NCBI GenBank assembly: GCA_001800275.1
Contig: MGVB01000122.1
Location: forward strand, 1-33,792
Reading direction: 5' to 3'
DNA: 33,792 bases
Source of the DNA: Elusimicrobia bacterium RIFOXYA12_FULL_57_11
Lineage (GTDB): Bacteria; Elusimicrobiota; Elusimicrobia; Elusimicrobiales; UBA9959
Shown: one piece after another, positions 31,181 to 33,792 of the stretch
Position numbering within the stretch: the stretch's first letter is position 1
Layout of the letters: every line of letters begins with the position of its first letter
Notes under the pieces: generated by a model
Told to the model about the DNA's origin: nothing
Seen by the model: only the letters and a program-made list of their open reading frames with translations
Database searches by the model: none
Made by a program: the position numbers and the translations under genes

Positions 31181-31212
31181 CTTGACATGTCAAGCGGTTG
31201 GGCCTTGACAAG
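31181..31212 (+). promoter_or_regulatory. Candidate operator: CTTGACA palindrome pair
   Basis: CTTGACATGTCAAG (31181-31194) is a perfect 14-bp inverted repeat. A second, shorter inverted element, CTTGACAAG (31204-31212), overlaps the -35 hexamer. Their centres are ~20.5 bp apart, about two helical turns, which fits cooperative binding of a dimeric regulator. The regulator is unknown. The second element could be only the -35 box. Confidence 0.4.
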
Positions 31213-31232
31213 CGGATTTAATGTGGTATACT
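31205..31232 (+). promoter_or_regulatory. Sigma70-type promoter with extended -10 for the porV-like/fliF-like operon
   Basis: TTGACA at 31205-31210 (6/6 consensus), a 16-bp spacer, then TATACT at 31227-31232 (5/6). A TGG directly before the -10 gives an extended -10. A transcript starting near 31239 would place the GEMM aptamer ~40 nt downstream of the start, as expected for a riboswitch leader. This is the strongest promoter-like sequence I see in the intergenic region. Confidence 0.75.
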
Positions 31233-31280
31233 ATTTATGGAATAAAAGCGTAATTTCTTTGTAACGCAGTGATGTTACGA

Positions 31281-31356
31281 TAATAGCAAAGCCGGTTAAA
31301 GCCGGCGGCGCAAAGTCAAGACCCGCTAAGTAAGCGGGGGTCAGACTACCGAAAAC
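31281..31356 (+). promoter_or_regulatory. GEMM-I (cyclic di-GMP-I type) riboswitch aptamer
   Basis: The order of conserved parts matches GEMM-I. AGCAAA is followed by a stem GCCGGT-TAAA-GCCGGC (31291-31306) with a UAAA, GNRA-like loop, then GGCGCAAAGTC (compare GGACGCAAAGCC). A second stem is GACCCGCT/AGCGGGGGTC (31320-31342), followed by GACTACCGA (compare GGTTACCGA). AGTC (31314-31317) pairs with GACT (31344-31347), closing the second arm as in the family. The G before CAAA agrees with the c-di-GMP-binding form over the cGAMP-binding variant, if my alignment to position 20 is right. The base expected to be the ligand-stacking A appears to be G here. The aptamer ends 2-3 nt before ATG 31358. 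Confidence 0.78.
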
Positions 31357-31357
31357 A

Positions 31358-32989
31358 ATGAAACGCATTAGCTGTAATGCTTCGTTAGCTATATACGCAT
31401 CCACGCACCGCTTCGCGGTTGTGCGTGGTTTTTTTGTTTACGGTATCGTTCTTTTTGCTGCGGTCCTCGCTCTGCTGCCTTCCGGCCTGCTTGCGCAGAG
31501 CGGCGGCCAGCCCGGGCAGTTCATGGCCTACGGCGCCGGCGCGCGCAGCCTGGGCATGGGCGGCGCGTTCTTCGCTGTAGCGGATGACGCCTCGGCCTCG
31601 TACTGGAACCCCGCGGCTCTGACCCTCCTTGAGCGTAAAGAGTTCTCGGCTATGCAGGCCAGCCTGTTCGCGGACACCACTCTTAACTTTTTCACCTACG
31701 CCCACCCCACCACCTCAAAAGGCACATGGGCCGTCAGCTTGACGCAGCTGAAATCGGTTGGGTTTGAAAAAATAGAGATAAGGGCTAACCCCGCCGGTGA
31801 TGAGATAATAGATATAAAGACCAACGGCTCTTTCGATAATGTGGAACAGGCGATGGCTTTTTCATGGGGCCGTGACGTGTCCGAAAAACTTTCTTTCGGC
31901 GTCATGGCCAAGAATATCACCCGCTCGCTGGATACCTCGGTAGACTCTTTCAAATCCCTGGATATCGCCATGCTGCAGAAATTTTCTCCCACCTACCGCG
32001 CGGCGGTAGGCGTGCAGAACGTGTTTTCCATGGCTTCGGGAGATACGGACGATAAACTCCCCATGACGGTAAAATTCGGCCAGGCCCTGAGCCTTTTCAA
32101 GGGGAGCCTTGTGTTCGGTCTGGACCTGATAAAGCCCCAGGGTTCCGACCTCAACTGGCGCTTTGGCGGTGAATACTGGCTTATGTACTGGGCAGCGCTG
32201 CGTTTCGGCGTGGTGGGGGCTCCCGGCCTGCAGGAAGCGGATTTCGGCCTTGGCATAAAATACCGGAACCTGGGTTTTGACGTGGCGCAGGGCGTGCATG
32301 CCCTGGGCTCCACCACACGGTTTTCAGTGACCATGCGCATGGGCAATTCCAGCAAGGCCAAGCACTCCACCGAGGTCCGCGAGATAGTGCGCCAGGCCAT
32401 GCAGTATTTCAAGGCCGGGTATTTCAGCCGCGCCGTGGAGAAGCTGCGGGCCGCCATGGACGCCGATCCCGGCAATGCCGAGATACGCCGCATGATAACC
32501 CGCCTGCAGGGCGCCATAGATTACGTGCCCAACGCCACCGGCGGCGAGGAAGTGCCCACCCTTACGCGGCGCGGGATCATAGCCTACGTGGACGGCAAGG
32601 ACATGCGTGCCGCCGTTAACGTGCTGCGCCACGCCTTCAACAAGGAGCCCAAGAACGACCGCCTGCTGTCGCTGCTGAACATGGTGGAAAAAGAGGGCGG
32701 GGTTTCCGAAATGACACGCAAACCCGAGGGTCCCGAGATCTTTACGTACATAGACCAGCGCACCTACGACGCCCGCCAGGCCATCTACGACGGCAAGTAT
32801 GACCTGGCCATGACGCGCGCCCAGGATATCCTGGACCTTGAACCCAATAACGAGACCGCCCTCGAGATCATGGGCAGTTCCTTCTACCTCATGGACCAGA
32901 AGGAGAAGGCGAAAGTTATCTGGGAAAGGGTGCTGGAAATCAATCCCGACAACCGCATGGTAAAAGACTTCCTTAAACAGGTCAGATAA
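31358..32989 (+). CDS. PorV/PorQ-family outer-membrane barrel protein with C-terminal TPRs
   Basis: The mature part opens with GARSLGMGGAFFAVADD-ASASYWNPAAL, the hallmark N-terminus of PorV/PorQ (UPF0164-like) proteins. Beta-barrel-like alternating strands continue to FSVTMRMG (~residue 330). From ~335 to the end are TPR-like helices (FKAGYFSRAVEKLRAAMDADPGNAEI; YDGKYDLAMTRAQDILDLEPNNETAL; EKAKVIWERVLEINPDN). PorV is the outer-membrane shuttle of the type IX secretion system that binds cargo C-terminal domains (family knowledge). The neighbouring cargo-like giant protein fits this role. The start is ambiguous. ATG 31358 gives a 46-residue signal peptide with a long n-region. GTG 31421 gives a textbook 25-residue one (RGFFVYGIVLFAAVLALLPSGLLA, cut before QS) but lies in the terminator stem. 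Neither has a good Shine-Dalgarno. The TPR extension is unusual for PorV. Confidence 0.88.
   Translation: MKRISCNASLAIYASTHRFAVVRGFFVYGIVLFAAVLALLPSGLLAQSGGQPGQFMAYGAGARSLGMGGAFFAVADDASASYWNPAALTLLERKEFSAMQASLFADTTLNFFTYAHPTTSKGTWAVSLTQLKSVGFEKIEIRANPAGDEIIDIKTNGSFDNVEQAMAFSWGRDVSEKLSFGVMAKNITRSLDTSVDSFKSLDIAMLQKFSPTYRAAVGVQNVFSMASGDTDDKLPMTVKFGQALSLFKGSLVFGLDLIKPQGSDLNWRFGGEYWLMYWAALRFGVVGAPGLQEADFGLGIKYRNLGFDVAQGVHALGSTTRFSVTMRMGNSSKAKHSTEVREIVRQAMQYFKAGYFSRAVEKLRAAMDADPGNAEIRRMITRLQGAIDYVPNATGGEEVPTLTRRGIIAYVDGKDMRAAVNVLRHAFNKEPKNDRLLSLLNMVEKEGGVSEMTRKPEGPEIFTYIDQRTYDARQAIYDGKYDLAMTRAQDILDLEPNNETALEIMGSSFYLMDQKEKAKVIWERVLEINPDNRMVKDFLKQVR
31364..31379 (+). promoter_or_regulatory. Small hairpin between riboswitch and terminator
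   Basis: GCATTA-GCTG-TAATGC is a perfect 6-bp stem with a 4-nt loop, just after ATG 31358. It may be part of the riboswitch expression platform. No clear antiterminator pairing with the downstream terminator was found by eye. Confidence 0.4.
31401..31435 (+). terminator. Intrinsic terminator in riboswitch leader / 5' coding region
   Basis: The stem is CCACGC+ACCGC pairing with GCGGT+GCGTGG (3-nt loop TTC, 3-nt bulge TGT), at 31401-31428. It is followed directly by TTTTTTT (31429-31435). This is a textbook Rho-independent terminator ~45 nt after the aptamer, so it is the likely expression platform. It lies inside the frame annotated from ATG 31358, and its 3' arm contains the alternative in-frame GTG start (31421). 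Confidence 0.8.
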
Positions 32990-33048
32990 TCCGGCCTTTA
33001 TCTTTCTGAAACCTTTCCGTAATAAGGTAAATATAGAATAGTTACTGT
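32990..33048. other. 59-bp gap between porV-like and fliF-like genes
   Basis: No hairpin-plus-T-run terminator is seen, so co-transcription of the two genes is likely. An AT-rich stretch (AAATATAGAAT) could be a weak -10, but no matching -35 is evident. AAGG at 33024-33027 is 21 nt from the next ATG, too far for a standard ribosome binding site. Confidence 0.5.
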
Positions 33049-33792
33049 ATGAAGAAGCTGCTGCTCGCTTTGTCCCTGCTCCTGCCGGCCTGCCCGGCGG
33101 CCTATGCCGCCGACGGCATGGACGCCTCCCTTATGGAAAAACAGGATTCCATGCGCCGGGAGATGGAAAACAAGATCAAGACGGAGATCCTGGACCCGAT
33201 ACTCGGGCCCGCCAAGTCGTTCGTTTTTGCCGACGTGGAAATGGAAGTGATAGCCAAGAAAGCGGAGCAGACCAAGGAGGGGCTGGGTGTAATACAGAAG
33301 TACAAGGAGAAGGGGGCGTCCACCGGCGGCGGCGACGCGGATTTCCTTTTGCCGGGCATTCCCAAGCCGCGCTCCGTGATGGCCAAGGAGGATAAGCGCC
33401 CCGAATCTTCCCAGGGGCAGCAGGCCCAGCAGGGCAAGGGCGTGCAGGAAGTGCGCTACGGCCTGGGCACGGAAGTCACCCGCTTCCAGGTTACGGTAAT
33501 CCACGATGACCGCCTGGCGCCTGACAGCCTTAAGCTGGCGCGCGAGCGGATAGACGATTTCCTTGTTCCCTATAAGATCCGCGGGTCAGGCGCGCCGACA
33601 GTGGTTTTTAAGCCCACCAAATTTAAGGGGTATAATATCCTTGACGATATGAAGCGCCCGGGGGTGTACCTCCCGCTGCTTTACGCGGGGCTTTTCCTGC
33701 TGTTGCTGCTGTTCCTGTTCGGGCCTTTGTGGGGATTTTTCCGGAAATATGTGCAGGCGCTGCTGTCCAAGCCCGGGGCCGAGGTCAATATA
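33049..33792 (+). CDS. FliF C-terminal-like membrane protein with signal peptide (3'-partial)
   Basis: This gene is missing from the ORF track because the frame is still open at the window end (248 codons). Start ATG 33049 gives a signal peptide, MKKLLLALSLLLPACPAAYA, cut before ADG. Residues ~35-80 (NKIKTEILDPILGPAKSFVFADVEMEV...EQTKEG) match the FliF M-ring segment of the form RIxxILxPIVGxGNVxAxVxAxLDF...EQTEExY. A Q/G-rich linker (SSQGQQAQQGKG) follows. Residues ~135-195 (VTRFQVTVIHDD...LKLARERIDDFL...IRGSGAPTVVF) match the FliF strand-helix-strand before its last membrane helix. A transmembrane helix (LPLLYAGLFLLLLLFLFGPLWGFF, ~205-229) and a basic cytoplasmic start follow. The FliF N-terminal membrane helix and YscJ-like ring domains are absent. 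It is likely co-transcribed with the porV-like gene. Confidence 0.8.
   Translation, partial: MKKLLLALSLLLPACPAAYAADGMDASLMEKQDSMRREMENKIKTEILDPILGPAKSFVFADVEMEVIAKKAEQTKEGLGVIQKYKEKGASTGGGDADFLLPGIPKPRSVMAKEDKRPESSQGQQAQQGKGVQEVRYGLGTEVTRFQVTVIHDDRLAPDSLKLARERIDDFLVPYKIRGSGAPTVVFKPTKFKGYNILDDMKRPGVYLPLLYAGLFLLLLLFLFGPLWGFFRKYVQALLSKPGAEVNI

Noticed and set aside
33049-33108. Lipoprotein signal for the FliF-like protein (LPAC)
   Set aside because: Pro at -2 is atypical for a lipobox, and AYA-AD gives a good signal peptidase I site six residues later.
32998-33504. Minus-strand ORFs (168 and 111 aa) at the right end
   Set aside because: They are shadows of the + strand FliF-like gene, which has a signal peptide, family motifs and a transmembrane helix.

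Overview
This window is GC-rich and coded entirely on the + strand. The style points to an uncultured, diderm, non-Bacteroidota bacterium, most plausibly Elusimicrobiota or a neighbouring lineage such as Omnitrophota. This is inferred from gene content: a giant Ig-repeat protein with a T9SS/FlgD-like C-terminus, a PorV/PorQ-family protein, and a FliF-like protein preceded by a GEMM riboswitch. No marker gene is present, so the taxonomy is tentative.

About 92% of the window (3-31115) is one reading frame. It is the C-terminal >10,370 residues of a giant secreted or surface protein, and the frame is open at the left edge. The ATG at 30 lies inside a repeat module and is not the start. The order of parts is: (A) about 45 Ig/cadherin-like modules of ~130 aa (3-17513), the first three dozen arranged in an 11-module super-repeat of ~4.3 kb; (B) about 17 Ig/filamin-like modules (17514-24090), nine of which form a three-module super-repeat; (C) about 8 modules carrying acidic D-x-N-x-N/D loops (24091-29460), with a separate ~65-90 aa insert domain at several sites; (D) a thrombospondin-3/EF-hand-like acidic segment (29461-29915); (E) two fibronectin-III-like domains (29916-30780); (F) a FlgD-Ig/T9SS type-A-like C-terminal sorting domain (30781-31115).

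The 242-bp gap 31116-31357 is regulatory. It holds a CTTGACA palindrome pair, a near-consensus extended -10 sigma70-type promoter, and a GEMM-I (c-di-GMP-I type) riboswitch that ends at the downstream ATG. A strong intrinsic-terminator hairpin with a U7 tract follows, inside the annotated coding frame, so the start of gene 2 is ambiguous (ATG 31358 or GTG 31421).

Gene 2 (31358-32989) is a PorV/PorQ-family outer-membrane barrel fused to C-terminal TPRs. Gene 3 (33049 to the window end) is absent from the ORF track because it has no stop inside the window. It encodes a signal peptide, a region resembling the C-terminal periplasmic part of the flagellar M-ring protein FliF, and a transmembrane helix, without the usual FliF N-terminal half.

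Working model (inference): the giant protein is a T9SS-like cargo or adhesin, and the PorV-like protein is part of its outer-membrane export or attachment route. The porV-like/fliF-like pair is probably one operon under second-messenger control. A FliF-like ring base next to T9SS-like parts could be a non-flagellar surface-motility or secretion apparatus.
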